Source: an uncultured Verrucomicrobiales bacterium (GTDB lineage: Bacteria; Verrucomicrobiota; Verrucomicrobiia; Verrucomicrobiales; DEV007). Taken from it: a DNA stretch of 41,990 nt. This document shows, piece by piece, positions 7,843 to 16,699 of this stretch. Under the pieces are notes generated by a model. That model had not been told where the DNA came from. It did no database searches and saw only the letters and a program-made list of their open reading frames with translations. The stretch lies in assembly GCA_937922595.1 (NCBI GenBank), contig CALAIY010000114.1, forward strand, positions 1 to 41,990, written 5' to 3'. Made by a program: the position numbers and the translations under genes. The stretch's first letter is position 1, and every line of letters begins with the position of its first letter.

Positions 7843-9117
7843 ATGATTGCAGGCTTGGGAGAGGAAAACAAAGAGAAAGTCGCCCGTCGTGCCGTACTGG
7901 CGGCATTGGCTGGGAGCATGCTTTCGAGCTGTCGTTCATCGGCGTCTCTGACGGTGCCGAATGGTGGGGGGGCGCCGATGCTTGGGATTGATGTTCTTGA
8001 GGCCACGGGCTTCTCTGCGCTGGCGGGCAAACGTGTCGCGCTGATTACTAATCAGACGAGTGTAAACCGCCGAGGAAGGATGACGCGCGAGGTGCTGGCC
8101 CGGGCTTCACAGGTGAATTTGGTGAAACTTTTCACTCCTGAGCACGGGCTTGATGGTCGTGTGCGTGCGGGGGTGAAAGTCCAGACGGAGAAAGATTCCG
8201 TGACGGGGCTTACTGCGTTTTCCCTCTATGGCCAGTATCGAAAGCCGACCTCTTGGATGCTTCAGGGGATTGATGTTCTTGTCTTCGATCTGCAAGATAT
8301 CGGCTGCCGTAGTTATACTTACATCAGCACGATGATACGGGCGATGGAGGCGTGCGCTGAATCGAATAAAGAATTCGTCGTGCTCGACCGGCCGAATCCG
8401 CTGGGCGGAAACCGCATTGAGGGGCCGGGGCTGGTGCGGAGATGGCAGAGTTTCGTTAGTGAAATTCCGGTGCCTTATGTGCATGGAATGACCGCTGGAG
8501 AGCTTGCGATCATGACGAATGAGAGCGGCTGGATAAAACGCAAGGCTCGTCTCGGGGTGGTGAAAATGCGCAATTGGACCCGCTCGATGACTTCGCCCGG
8601 CTTGCGGCTTCCGTGGGTGGCGACGTCGCCAAATATTCCGAATCGTGATTCGCCTTTTTACTATGCTGCTACTGGGATGCTGGGAGGTCTGGCGAATGTG
8701 GATATTGGAATCGGCACGAATCGCCCCTTCGAGTATGCGGGAGCAGAGGGGATTGATGCTCGGAGCTTTCGCGCGGCGCTTGATCGGCGTGGATTTCCTG
8801 GGGTGCGTTTTTCTGAATATTCTAGTTCCCGGAAGCCCGGATTTGTGGGGGTGCGGATGCGGATCGATGCGAATACGCCTGCGGATCTGACTTATCTCGA
8901 CGTCGCCTTGATGTCTGAGATTAATCGTCGGACGAATGGGCGCCCTTTTGCCACGGCGTCCAAATCGCAGATGGATCTTTTCCACAAAGTGGCTGGGACG
9001 GATCGTCTTGCGCGCGACATTCGCCGTGGGGTCGACCCTGCGACGATTGCGGCTGGCTGGCGCAGCGGAGTCGAGAGTTTCCGGCGCAGCCGAGGGCGAT
9101 TTTTGCTCTACGCGTAG
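7843..9117 (+). CDS. namZ: Exo-beta-N-acetylmuramidase NamZ-like lipoprotein (DUF1343, GH171)
   Basis: This 424-residue protein belongs to DUF1343/GH171, whose characterised members remove terminal MurNAc from peptidoglycan fragments. Diagnostic blocks are RVALITNQTSVNR, LFTPEHGLDG (family-conserved acidic residue), LYGQYRKP, DLQDIGCRSYTYISTM, VLDRPNPLGG and PYVHGMTAGELA. The N-terminus, ARRAVLAALAGSMLSSC, has a Tat-like RR followed by a lipobox with Cys30, so the product is probably an exported lipoprotein. ATG 7843 is used; a GTG at 7834 would add three residues. It is head to head with nagZ and is followed by murJ after 31 bases. NamZ and NagZ acting on alternate sugars suggests joint wall-fragment degradation. 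Confidence 0.9.
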   Translation: MIAGLGEENKEKVARRAVLAALAGSMLSSCRSSASLTVPNGGGAPMLGIDVLEATGFSALAGKRVALITNQTSVNRRGRMTREVLARASQVNLVKLFTPEHGLDGRVRAGVKVQTEKDSVTGLTAFSLYGQYRKPTSWMLQGIDVLVFDLQDIGCRSYTYISTMIRAMEACAESNKEFVVLDRPNPLGGNRIEGPGLVRRWQSFVSEIPVPYVHGMTAGELAIMTNESGWIKRKARLGVVKMRNWTRSMTSPGLRLPWVATSPNIPNRDSPFYYAATGMLGGLANVDIGIGTNRPFEYAGAEGIDARSFRAALDRRGFPGVRFSEYSSSRKPGFVGVRMRIDANTPADLTYLDVALMSEINRRTNGRPFATASKSQMDLFHKVAGTDRLARDIRRGVDPATIAAGWRSGVESFRRSRGRFLLYA

Positions 9118-9148
9118 TGGATTTTCCGTTTAGGGTGCGCGCCCCCCT

Positions 9149-10750
9149 ATGAGTGAAAAATCATCAGAAAGTGCCGGAGTGAAGGCCGCACGCGCGACCG
9201 GTTTGGTCTCGATTGCAATCATGTGTAGCCGGGTTCTCGGGCTGATACGCGAGCAGGTATTTGCGGCGCTTTTCGGAGCAAACGCGATGACCGATGCATT
9301 TTGGATGGCATTTAAGGTGCCGAATTTGATGCGTGATCTTTTTGCTGAAGGCGCACTTTCGACCGCTTTCGTCACGACCTTCACCAAGAAGATCGAAAAT
9401 GAGGGGGACGAATCTGCTTGGGCGCTGGCGCGCAAAATGGCAACGCTGGCAGCTGTGTTTATGAGTGGAGTGGTCGCGCTTGGAATGTTTTTTGCGCCAC
9501 AAGTGGTTGGTGTGATCGCGGATGGATTCGATGCCGATAAACAGTTGTTCACTGTGGTTCTCGTCCGCGTGATGTTTCCATTTATCGCCATTGTTTCGCT
9601 TTCTGCGCTCGTGATGGGGATGCTCAATGCGAAGGGGAGGTTCTTTGTTCCGGCGATTGCTTCGAGTTTCTTTAATCTTGGCTGTATCATTGGTGGGTTC
9701 CTCATCGGGCGTGCTATGGATCCTGAATGGGGGCCTCAAGCGCTCGTAGGGTTTTCGATTGGAACGCTAATTGGAGGTCTCGCTCAGCTTGGAGTGCAAT
9801 TGCCTAGCGTTTATAAAGCTGGGTTTCGCTTTCGGCCGGACTTTCGCTGGAATGATTCTGGGGTGAAGAAGGTGCTCTCGCTGATGCTTCCTGCAGTGAT
9901 TGCGGGCAGTGCGATTCAGGTGAGCGTGATGCTTAATGCGTTCTTTGCCTCCCATTTAGAATCTGGGTCGCTGAGTTGGATTCAAAACGCGTTCCGCTTG
10001 ATGCAGCTTCCGCTGGGTATCTTTGGCGTCGCCATTGGAATGGTGACACTCCCGGCAGTGTCGCGTGCGGCGAAGCAGGGGATTACGCCTGAATTTGGAG
10101 AGATCTTGGGGCGGGGGATGCGGATGGTGCTTTTACTTACGCTGCCTTCGGCGCTTGGTCTGGCGATCCTGGCCGAACCTGTGATTTCGGTGATTTATGA
10201 GCGTGGCAAATTTGAGCCGCGTGATACGCAGATGGCGGCGCTTGCTCTTCGCGCATATGCCATGGGGCTCGTGTTCTATTCGGGGATCAAAGTGGTGCAG
10301 CCTGCTTTCTATGCGGTCGATAAACGGTGGGTTCCGATGTGGGTGAGTATTGGTGTTATTTGCCTTACGGCTGCAGCGAATTGGTATGTCGTTTTTGTGG
10401 CAAAACTTGGGCACGACTCTCTTGCGCTTACGACCTCGATTGGGGCGTTTGTGAATTTTTGCACGCTCTATTTTGTGATGGCGAAGGTTGCAGGGTCGCT
10501 TGATACGAGAAAGCTCACGCTTACGCTGGCGAAGCTGACCGTTGCTTCTGCGGCACTCATCGGAGTGTGTCTTGCGGGACAGCGATATGTGATGGCGGGC
10601 TGGGCTGATTTCGGAATTGTCGGGCGTCTTGGGACGTTGCTTCCGACTATTGGGGTGGCCGCGATTGTATTCTTTGCTGTCGCATTATTACTCAAGGTGG
10701 AGGAGACGACGCAATTATTCGGAATCGTGCGCCGTAAGGTTGGGCGCTGA
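9149..10750 (+). CDS. murJ: Lipid II flippase MurJ
   Basis: This 533-residue polytopic membrane protein is MurJ/MviN of the MOP superfamily, which moves lipid II across the inner membrane for peptidoglycan synthesis. The N-terminus has the conserved SRVLGLIREQVFAALFGANAMTDAF, with FWMAFKVPNLMRDLFAEGALSTAFV just after it. Later segments such as FGVAIGMVTLPAVSRAA and VISVIYERGKFEPRDT are also family-typical. About 14 hydrophobic segments are visible. The ATG at 9149 begins a short cytoplasmic lead before the first helix. It sits between namZ and an Hsp70 gene with small gaps, so a shared transcript is likely. Confidence 0.96.
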   Translation: MSEKSSESAGVKAARATGLVSIAIMCSRVLGLIREQVFAALFGANAMTDAFWMAFKVPNLMRDLFAEGALSTAFVTTFTKKIENEGDESAWALARKMATLAAVFMSGVVALGMFFAPQVVGVIADGFDADKQLFTVVLVRVMFPFIAIVSLSALVMGMLNAKGRFFVPAIASSFFNLGCIIGGFLIGRAMDPEWGPQALVGFSIGTLIGGLAQLGVQLPSVYKAGFRFRPDFRWNDSGVKKVLSLMLPAVIAGSAIQVSVMLNAFFASHLESGSLSWIQNAFRLMQLPLGIFGVAIGMVTLPAVSRAAKQGITPEFGEILGRGMRMVLLLTLPSALGLAILAEPVISVIYERGKFEPRDTQMAALALRAYAMGLVFYSGIKVVQPAFYAVDKRWVPMWVSIGVICLTAAANWYVVFVAKLGHDSLALTTSIGAFVNFCTLYFVMAKVAGSLDTRKLTLTLAKLTVASAALIGVCLAGQRYVMAGWADFGIVGRLGTLLPTIGVAAIVFFAVALLLKVEETTQLFGIVRRKVGR

Positions 10751-10776
10751 TTTGATCCAATTTCCTTATTTTAATC

Positions 10777-12486
10777 ATGTCTATTCCCATTCTTGGTATT
10801 GATCTTGGCACCACGAATTCAGCCGTAGGCGTTGTGGATTCTGGGTTTCCTATTCTGCTTGCCGATGCCGCAGGAAAACGGCTTACGCCCTCGGTGGTAC
10901 ACTACCTTGATGGTGGTGGAATCACGGTGGGAGAGGCGGCGGCTCGCTCAAAAGTCACTGCGCCGGATCGTGTGATTTCTTCTATTAAGCGTAAGATGGG
11001 TGAGGGGAATCACCCGGAAGAGGTATCTGCTGAAATTCTAAAGCACCTCAAAGGGATCGCGGAGGCGGCTTTGGAGCAGGAGGTCTCGCAGGCGGTGATT
11101 ACGGTGCCTGCCTATTTTAATGATGGGCAGAGGAATGCGACTAAGCGAGCGGGGGAACTCGCAGGGCTCGAAGTCGTGCGTATTCTTAATGAACCTACGG
11201 CGGCGGCGCTGGCTTATGGGCTCGATAAGTTAGAAGATAAATCGACTGTCGCTGTTTATGATCTTGGTGGTGGTACGTTTGATATTTCTATCTTGGAATT
11301 GCATGATGGTGTCTTCCGGGTGCTGGCGACGCAGGGGGATACCAGTCTTGGTGGAGATGATTTTGATATTGCCTTGGCGGAATTTATCTGGCGAGAAGGG
11401 GGCGATGGTTCGGCTTTTTCTTCTCTGGAACCTTCGGTGATGGCGACGGTGCTTGGTGCTGCAGAGATACTGAAGAAGGAGCTTTCGGAGAAGGCTGAGG
11501 CGACGGTGCGGCTTCCTTTTGTTCTTCCTGGGCACCATTTGGAAGTGGATGTTACGCGCGAGGATTTTGATCGTGTGATCCGCCCGATTTTACAGAGAAC
11601 TGTTTCTCCATGCCGCCGGGCGCTGGCGGATTCGGGGGTGGCATTGGAGAAGTTGGATGCAGTGATCGTGGTGGGGGGAAGTACTCGGAGTCCTGGGGTG
11701 CGCGCGCTTGTCGCGGAAATTTTTGAGCAAGAGGTGGATACTGGGCAGCACCCGGATGAGGCGATTGCTCTTGGTGCGGTGATTCAGGCGGGGATTATTG
11801 AGGGATCGCTGAGGAATATGGTGTTGCTTGATGTGACGCCGCTCTCGCTTGGAATTGAAACATTCGGGGGGCTGATGAATGTGATTATCCCGCGGAATAC
11901 GACGATCCCGGCGAAGGCGGGGGAGATGTTTACCAATGCGGTGCCGAATCAGGAGGCGATGCTGGTCCGGGTGCTTCAGGGGGAGCGTGAGATTGCGAAT
12001 GATAATTGGGAGCTGGGTAAGGTGGAGTTGAGCTTTACTCCAGGGCCGAAGGCGAGCGCGCGGGTGGGGGTGCAATTTCGGATTGATGAAAATGGTATCT
12101 TAGAGGTGCTGGCGCGCGATACGGCGACGAATGAAGATACCATTCTTGAGATACAATCGGCGGCGGTGGATGTGGACGATGAGGCGGTAGAGACGATGAT
12201 TAGTGAATCGGTGGAGCACGCGTTCACTGATATGGCACAGCGGCAATGGGTCGAGGATGAGCAGCATGCTCAAGAGCTCTTGGCGGCACTTACTCCATCA
12301 CTTGAGATTTTAGGTGATGAAATTGAGCCGGATTACTTAGAGCGAATTTGCTCTGCGGAAGCTGCGGTGAAGGCTGCTCTTGAAGGGAATGAGCATCTGC
12401 GGCTGAAGGAAGCGGCGAAGATGCTTGAGGCGGAGACGGAGCAGCTTGCGGTGATGCTGGTGGAAAAGATGTCGGGGATTTCTTAG
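10777..12486 (+). CDS. Hsp70 family chaperone, compact DnaK/HscA-like
   Basis: This 569-residue Hsp70 has a full ATPase domain (about 1-360) with GIDLGTTNSAVGV, VPAYFNDGQRNATKRAGELAG, LNEPTAAALAYGL, AVYDLGGGTFDIS and VVGGSTRSPGVR. A substrate-binding beta domain follows with LLDVTPLSLGIETFGG, then a helical lid to the end. It is shorter than DnaK (about 638) and lacks the disordered acidic tail, so it resembles HscA in size and in the segment DTSLGGDDFD. No dnaJ, grpE, hscB or iscU lies nearby, which leaves the partner unknown. The 26-base gap to murJ suggests co-transcription. Its stop overlaps the convergent folA stop by four bases. Confidence 0.9.
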   Translation: MSIPILGIDLGTTNSAVGVVDSGFPILLADAAGKRLTPSVVHYLDGGGITVGEAAARSKVTAPDRVISSIKRKMGEGNHPEEVSAEILKHLKGIAEAALEQEVSQAVITVPAYFNDGQRNATKRAGELAGLEVVRILNEPTAAALAYGLDKLEDKSTVAVYDLGGGTFDISILELHDGVFRVLATQGDTSLGGDDFDIALAEFIWREGGDGSAFSSLEPSVMATVLGAAEILKKELSEKAEATVRLPFVLPGHHLEVDVTREDFDRVIRPILQRTVSPCRRALADSGVALEKLDAVIVVGGSTRSPGVRALVAEIFEQEVDTGQHPDEAIALGAVIQAGIIEGSLRNMVLLDVTPLSLGIETFGGLMNVIIPRNTTIPAKAGEMFTNAVPNQEAMLVRVLQGEREIANDNWELGKVELSFTPGPKASARVGVQFRIDENGILEVLARDTATNEDTILEIQSAAVDVDDEAVETMISESVEHAFTDMAQRQWVEDEQHAQELLAALTPSLEILGDEIEPDYLERICSAEAAVKAALEGNEHLRLKEAAKMLEAETEQLAVMLVEKMSGIS

Positions 12487-12956
12487 CGGCGCTTTTTCTG
12501 ATAACTTCGCACTTCGAATTCGGGCGTGGTGAACGTCACTTCTGGTTTTTCGAAGAGGTGCTCGAATGCGGGGAAAACGGTGTCTCCTTGGTATGGCTCG
12601 AAGATGTAGCTGAGGCAGATTTCATCACAGCGCTCTAGGAGCGTCTTGTAGAGCTGGCCTCCGCCGATGAGGAAGACTTCACCTTTGAGGCCGAGTGTTT
12701 CTAGCGCAGCGGGGGAACTAATGACTTCTGCGCCGGGAAGCTCAGATGTGCTGCGGCTGATGACGATATTCCTCCGGCCAGGAAGTGGGCGGAACTTATC
12801 GGGAATCGATTCCCAGGTGCGGCGTCCCATGATGACGGTGCCTTTTCCTGTGCGCTTTTTGAAGTGCTTGAGATCGGCGGGCAGGTGCCAGGGGAGGTCG
12901 CCATTATTGCCAATGACGCGGTTGGAGGCCATCGCGACGACGGCGGTGAGCTTCAT
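12483..12956 (-). CDS. folA: Dihydrofolate reductase
   Basis: This 157-residue enzyme reduces dihydrofolate to tetrahydrofolate with NADPH. The sequence carries [28 protein letters not shown], with the active-site loop W and P, then [12 protein letters not shown] and [12 protein letters not shown], and the nucleotide-binding [11 protein letters not shown]. Length is typical of bacterial chromosomal DHFR. The start overlaps the thyA stop by ATGA, giving a coupled thyA-folA pair that regenerates the folate oxidised by thymidylate synthase. Its 3' end overlaps the end of the Hsp70 gene on the opposite strand. Confidence 0.96.
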   Translation of the reverse strand: MKLTAVVAMASNRVIGNNGDLPWHLPADLKHFKKRTGKGTVIMGRRTWESIPDKFRPLPGRRNIVISRSTSELPGAEVISSPAALETLGLKGEVFLIGGGQLYKTLLERCDEICLSYIFEPYQGDTVFPAFEHLFEKPEVTFTTPEFEVRSYQKKRR

Positions 12957-13759
12957 ACGGCAATGGGGGCTTTAATCCCGGGGTGCGGGTCGTAATTTGT
13001 GATGGTGATGTCTTCGAAGGTGAAGTCTTCTAACTTCGAGATGTCGGGATTTAATTCGAGCGAGGGCGCGGGGCGTGGATCTCGGGAGAGCTGGAGGCGG
13101 GTCTGATCGAGATGATTCGAATAGATGTGCATGTCGCCGATGGTGTGGACGAATTCGCCTGGCTTCAGGCCGCAGACTTGCGCGACCATGGCTGTGAGTA
13201 GGGCGTAGGATGCGATATTGAAGGGGACGCCAAGGAATAGGTCTGCGCTGCGCTGGTAGAGCTGGCAGGATAGTTCATCGCCGTTCTTTCCGCCTACGAA
13301 GAACTGAAACATCGTGTGGCAGGGGGGGAGTGCCATGTGCTCGACTTCAGCGACGTTCCAGGCAGAGACGATGTGGCGGCGGCTTGCGGGGTTTTCCTGA
13401 ATGCTTTTGAGGACGGTCTGAATTTGATCGTGGGTGCGGCCATCGGCACCTTTCCAGCTGCGCCATTGGGAGCCGTAGACGGGGCCGAGGTCGCCGTTTT
13501 CATCGGCCCATTCGTCCCAGATTTTGACGCCGTTTTCTTGGAGGTAGCGGATGTTGGTATCGCCTTTGAGGAACCAGAGTAGCTCGTGGATGATGGAGCG
13601 GAGGTGCAGCTTTTTGGTGGTGACGAGTGGGAATTTACCGTCGCGCAGGGAGTAGCGGGCTTGCGATCCAAAGACGGCGTAGGTGCCGGTGCCGGTGCGG
13701 TCTTCGCGGAAGGTGCCGTGGTCGAGGGTGTGCTGGAGGAGCTGGAGGTAGGCTTCCAT
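12953..13759 (-). CDS. thyA: Thymidylate synthase
   Basis: This 268-residue enzyme methylates dUMP to dTMP using methylene-tetrahydrofolate. It shows the family landmarks [31 protein letters not shown], the catalytic cysteine in [13 protein letters not shown] near residue 147, [20 protein letters not shown], and the C-terminal KAPIAV that closes over the active site. Length is close to the 264-residue E. coli protein. The start overlaps the stop of the upstream hypothetical gene by one base (TAATG) and its own stop overlaps folA, so three genes appear translationally coupled. Confidence 0.97.
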   Translation of the reverse strand: MEAYLQLLQHTLDHGTFREDRTGTGTYAVFGSQARYSLRDGKFPLVTTKKLHLRSIIHELLWFLKGDTNIRYLQENGVKIWDEWADENGDLGPVYGSQWRSWKGADGRTHDQIQTVLKSIQENPASRRHIVSAWNVAEVEHMALPPCHTMFQFFVGGKNGDELSCQLYQRSADLFLGVPFNIASYALLTAMVAQVCGLKPGEFVHTIGDMHIYSNHLDQTRLQLSRDPRPAPSLELNPDISKLEDFTFEDITITNYDPHPGIKAPIAV

Positions 13760-14313
13760 TAGGGCTTTTTTTTCTTTTTCGGTTTGAGTGCTTCGGCGTG
13801 CCCGGGGTCGGAAGGGTGGGGGAGCTTCTGGCGTTTGCGTGCGGCGGCGGAGGTGATGTCATCGCTGGTGCCGTGAGTTTTATCGGCTCCTGCGGAAGTG
13901 GCAGTGAGGATTCCCTTGGTGGAAGGTGTGAATTGGAATGGGGTGCCCCAAGGATCGTCTAGAGAGATGAGCGGGCCAAAGTGGATGAGTGCGGGATTGG
14001 GGGAGTCTTCCCGGGTGGCTAGCAGGCGGGCGCTGCGGCGCTTGAGTCTGCGTTGGGCGGCATCGATGTAGTTTACCGTGGGGTCTTCGAAGGCTTCGAG
14101 GACCCGGGCGATGGCTTGGTGATCGGAAGTGGGGAGGGGCGTTTCTTCAGCTTTGGTGTATTCGTAGGCTGCTTCTTCGTAAATCATGGCAAGACCCGAT
14201 GCGGCGAGGGGCACGGCGATCTTATCGTAGGCTTTGGAGCCGCTGAGGAGGATGGTCGCGGAGGCTCCGGCGAAGGCCGCGATTGCGAGGGCTATGGAAA
14301 CAATAGGGGGCAC
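13759..14313 (-). CDS. Hypothetical membrane-anchored protein with pseudopilin-like C-terminus
   Basis: Starting at GTG 14313 this is a 184-residue protein with an immediate N-terminal hydrophobic segment ([19 protein letters not shown]), a helical middle with many basic residues and a Lys/Pro-rich tail. The stretch around DPWGTPFQF followed by [14 protein letters not shown] resembles the calcium-binding C-terminal loop of type II secretion major pseudopilins (GspG), although the classic prepilin GFTLIE motif is absent. An upstream GTG at 14427 would overlap the divergent SH3 gene and add non-hydrophobic residues, so it was not chosen. The gene is directly coupled to thyA. Function unknown. 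Confidence 0.6.
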   Translation of the reverse strand: MPPIVSIALAIAAFAGASATILLSGSKAYDKIAVPLAASGLAMIYEEAAYEYTKAEETPLPTSDHQAIARVLEAFEDPTVNYIDAAQRRLKRRSARLLATREDSPNPALIHFGPLISLDDPWGTPFQFTPSTKGILTATSAGADKTHGTSDDITSAAARKRQKLPHPSDPGHAEALKPKKKKKP

Positions 14314-14421
14314 AGAAAAAGGCAGGTTGCTGCACGTAGGAGAGGGATCAAGCCGCAAATATCTCTCGGAAAACTTGTAGGGAATGCTCTGGCGCGGTAT
14401 GATCGAGGGAACGTCGAATTC

Positions 14422-15054
14422 ATGCACTTGCGCCTCATCTCCCTACTTCTAGGAGCGGTGATCGCGGGGGCTCCCTGCGCCTGGGGAGATCCCGCAGAAT
14501 CATCCGCTTCATCTACGAAAACTGCCAAAACGGAATCAAAAAAAACCGAGAAAAAGCGTCGTGGGCTTTTCGGATTTTTTAAACGTAAGCCGGTGGCGGC
14601 GAAGTCTGCTTCGGCGAAAAAGCAGGGTGAGGAAGAGTCTTCGGAGCGCAGGCGGAAGACGTTTGTGACGACGCAGGATCGGGTGCCGTTTTATCGCTGG
14701 GGGCCGATTCAAGTGGGCGGACCAGACCGTTTTTTGGCGGATAAGCTCCTCGTTGTTGTGGTGAAAGAAGATAAGGGGTGGACTGAAATAGTTTTGGATA
14801 ATGGGGAGAAGGGGGTGGTGCCATCGGATCAGCTGCGGAAGGCCAAGGCATCCGATTTCCCGGTGCAGGTAGCGAAGAAAAAGCCGAAGGCAAAACCGTC
14901 CAAGGAGGTGGTGGTCTTTGAGAATGTGCCTGCGCCGCCTCTTCCGGAGCTTGAAGCGTTTGATTTAGGCGAGCTTGAGCAGCCGGTGGTAATCGACGTC
15001 ATGGATAATCCATTGCTGTTTCCGGCGGTATTACCTGAAGATCTTCCAAACTGA
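14422..15054 (+). CDS. Secreted SH3-like domain protein
   Basis: This 210-residue protein starts with a signal peptide (MHLRLISLLLGAVIAGAPCAWG, residues 1-22). A very basic Ser/Lys/Glu-rich linker (about 23-85, including KKTEKKRRGLFGFFKRKP) follows, then one bacterial SH3-like fold (about 85-150) with the pattern VVVKEDKGWTEIVLDNGEKGVV. The end is acidic and proline-rich. SH3-like domains in exported proteins often bind cell-wall peptides. It overlaps the next gene, an L,D-transpeptidase-like protein, by one base (TGATG), which supports a wall-related role. The frame is open upstream to 14053 but that sequence is antisense to the neighbouring gene. Confidence 0.72.
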   Translation: MHLRLISLLLGAVIAGAPCAWGDPAESSASSTKTAKTESKKTEKKRRGLFGFFKRKPVAAKSASAKKQGEEESSERRRKTFVTTQDRVPFYRWGPIQVGGPDRFLADKLLVVVVKEDKGWTEIVLDNGEKGVVPSDQLRKAKASDFPVQVAKKKPKAKPSKEVVVFENVPAPPLPELEAFDLGELEQPVVIDVMDNPLLFPAVLPEDLPN

Positions 15055-15815
15055 TGCGTGGCCTGTGCATGGTGGTCTTGGTGTGCGCGATTCTCGCAGC
15101 GAGCCGGGGTGTCTCGTCGGCTGAGCCTCTTGGGCCAGAGGTTCGCCAACTTATTGTGGCTACGGCTCCCGGCTGGTCGGATCACCGTGGTTTTCTGCAC
15201 CGCTTCGAGCGTGATTCGGAGGGGCGTTGGGTTCTTCAAGGCAAGGCTCCGATTGCGGTGCTCTTTGGAAAAAATGGTTTGGGGTGGGGGATCGGGGCAC
15301 GCCCGAATCCGGTGGTGAAGGGGGAGCCGGTGAAGCGGGAAGGAGATCGCCGCGCGCCCACTGGTGTCTTCGCCATTGGGACGGTTTACGGCTATGCGGC
15401 AGGGCTTCCGAAGGGGGCGCAGGGATTTCCTTATCGCCAGGTCTCCAAGTGGGATGCTTGGATCGATGATCCGAAGCATCCGCAGTATAATCGGCATGTC
15501 GTGGTAGATCCGGCGAATGTGCCGGCGTGGTTTTCCAAGGAAAAAATGCGCCATGGTGACGACGCCTATCGCTGGCTTGTTGAGGTGCGGCACAATTCTG
15601 ATCCGCCGGTGCCGGGTGCTGGCAGTGCAATATTCATGCATGTCCGCCGCGGCGAAAACCGCGCCACTCATGGCTGTACCACTATGACTCGGGCAAATCT
15701 TGAGGCTCTCCTCCGCTGGCTTCGACCCGATGCCAGCCCTCACTTCGTTCTCCTTCCGGAACCGGTCTATCCGCGAGTCCAGGCAGCTTGGGGCTTACCT
15801 CCGCTGCCGAATTAA
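15054..15815 (+). CDS. L,D-transpeptidase-like (YkuD-type) exported protein
   Basis: This 253-residue protein has a signal peptide (about 1-23, ending VSSA) and a catalytic-type domain. Blocks seen are GIGARPNPVVKGEPVKREGDRRAPTGVF (read in two parts, N- and C-terminal to VKRE), GSAIFMHVRRGENRATHGCTTM split across about 190-210, and a Cys near residue 207 in THGCTTM. This matches the COG3786-type branch of L,D-transpeptidases rather than the classic SHGCIRM form. Members cross-link or trim peptidoglycan in the periplasm, or anchor proteins to it. The coupling to the SH3 gene upstream suggests the two act together at the wall. Confidence 0.8.
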   Translation: MRGLCMVVLVCAILAASRGVSSAEPLGPEVRQLIVATAPGWSDHRGFLHRFERDSEGRWVLQGKAPIAVLFGKNGLGWGIGARPNPVVKGEPVKREGDRRAPTGVFAIGTVYGYAAGLPKGAQGFPYRQVSKWDAWIDDPKHPQYNRHVVVDPANVPAWFSKEKMRHGDDAYRWLVEVRHNSDPPVPGAGSAIFMHVRRGENRATHGCTTMTRANLEALLRWLRPDASPHFVLLPEPVYPRVQAAWGLPPLPN

Positions 15816-15837
15816 CACCACAATACCCGCTTTCATT

Positions 15838-16032
15838 ATGGACGCTCTCACTGCAATCGCCTTCTGCCCCAGCTGCTACGAGGCGATCGATATTCCCGTC
15901 CCCCCGCCTACGGAGGTTCCGTGCGAGGTCGATTACGACTGCCATGTCTGTTGTAATCCGATGCTTGTGCAGTTTTCACCCGGGGGGGCACTGGGCGAGG
16001 TCGTTGCGGAAGCGCATGGAATTGGCGAGTAG
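15838..16032 (+). CDS. CPXCG motif cysteine-rich protein
   Basis: This small protein of 64 residues has two cysteine pairs: FCPSCYEAIDIPV near the N-terminus and DCHVCCNPMLVQF later. The spacing matches the CPXCG cysteine-rich family (PF14255), a probable metal-binding ribbon of unknown role found widely in Gram-negative bacteria. In this copy the first pair reads CPSC followed by tyrosine instead of glycine. ATG 15838 was chosen because the family begins just before the first pair. It sits 22 bases after the L,D-transpeptidase-like gene. Confidence 0.82.
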   Translation: MDALTAIAFCPSCYEAIDIPVPPPTEVPCEVDYDCHVCCNPMLVQFSPGGALGEVVAEAHGIGE

Positions 16033-16111
16033 GGGTGTGTTTTAGAGTTCTAAATAATCGAGAGTTCTTCCGGTTGCTCCCTTGGCGGGGTGCTCTAGGC
16101 TCGCGCTCCCT

Positions 16112-16699
16112 ATGTTTAGCTCCCCTGTATTCTGGGTCGTGGTCGGATTTTTCGCCATGATCGTCGTTGCCTCATTTTTTGAGTGGACGCTCCATCGTTA
16201 TTTCATGCATAAAAACGTGAAGTGGTTTTCCTATCCCTTTAAGTCGCACGCCCTCGTTCACCATCAGCTTTTTAAGGCTGATCATACGTATCACGTCCAC
16301 AAAAAAGAAGACGAAGCCGAAATCCCCATGGCTTGGTGGAACGGGCCGGCGATTATTTTTGGCTGCTGCCTTCCTTTCATCGCGGGCTCTCTCATCCTTG
16401 GCCATTGGTGGATGCTCCTTGGAGGATTCGTAAGCGCTACCCTCTATTATATCGCCTATGAATACATGCACTTTTGCATGCACAAACCGCGTGAACGTTC
16501 AGTGGAGCGCAATGGAATTTTCTTCCGCCTCAACGGACATCATCTCCTTCATCACCGCTACATGCACAAGAATTTCAACGTGGTGCTTCCTTTGGCTGAT
16601 GCTCTCACGGGGACGCTTCTAGTTCGTTCGAAAGTCTCTTTTGCTCAGGCTCGTGGGCCTCGCGTCCCGGATGTGCAGCCGCTTAAGAAAGCGGCTTAA
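16112..16699 (+). CDS. Fatty acid hydroxylase / sterol desaturase superfamily membrane protein
   Basis: This 195-residue membrane protein carries the histidine boxes of the non-haem di-iron hydroxylase superfamily (PF04116): HRYFMH (28-33), HALVHHQLFKADHTYH (46-61) and HHLLHHRYMH (about 146-155). Hydrophobic segments are near 5-24 and 83-120. Such enzymes hydroxylate or desaturate lipids at the membrane; the substrate cannot be told. The C-terminus coincides with a 13-base tandem duplication (16682-16707), which ends the frame at PLKKAA. With only one copy of the unit the frame would run 15 residues further. Codon use is richer in A/T-ending codons than in the neighbouring genes. Confidence 0.82.
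   Translation: MFSSPVFWVVVGFFAMIVVASFFEWTLHRYFMHKNVKWFSYPFKSHALVHHQLFKADHTYHVHKKEDEAEIPMAWWNGPAIIFGCCLPFIAGSLILGHWWMLLGGFVSATLYYIAYEYMHFCMHKPRERSVERNGIFFRLNGHHLLHHRYMHKNFNVVLPLADALTGTLLVRSKVSFAQARGPRVPDVQPLKKAA

Noticed and set aside
7185-7991. Long plus-strand open frame across nagZ
   Set aside because: Antisense shadow of nagZ; the minus frame carries all GH3 motifs.
7833-8030. Upstream extension of nagZ to 8030
   Set aside because: The extra 66 residues are antisense to namZ and lack NagZ similarity, while the ATG at 7832 matches the family N-terminus.
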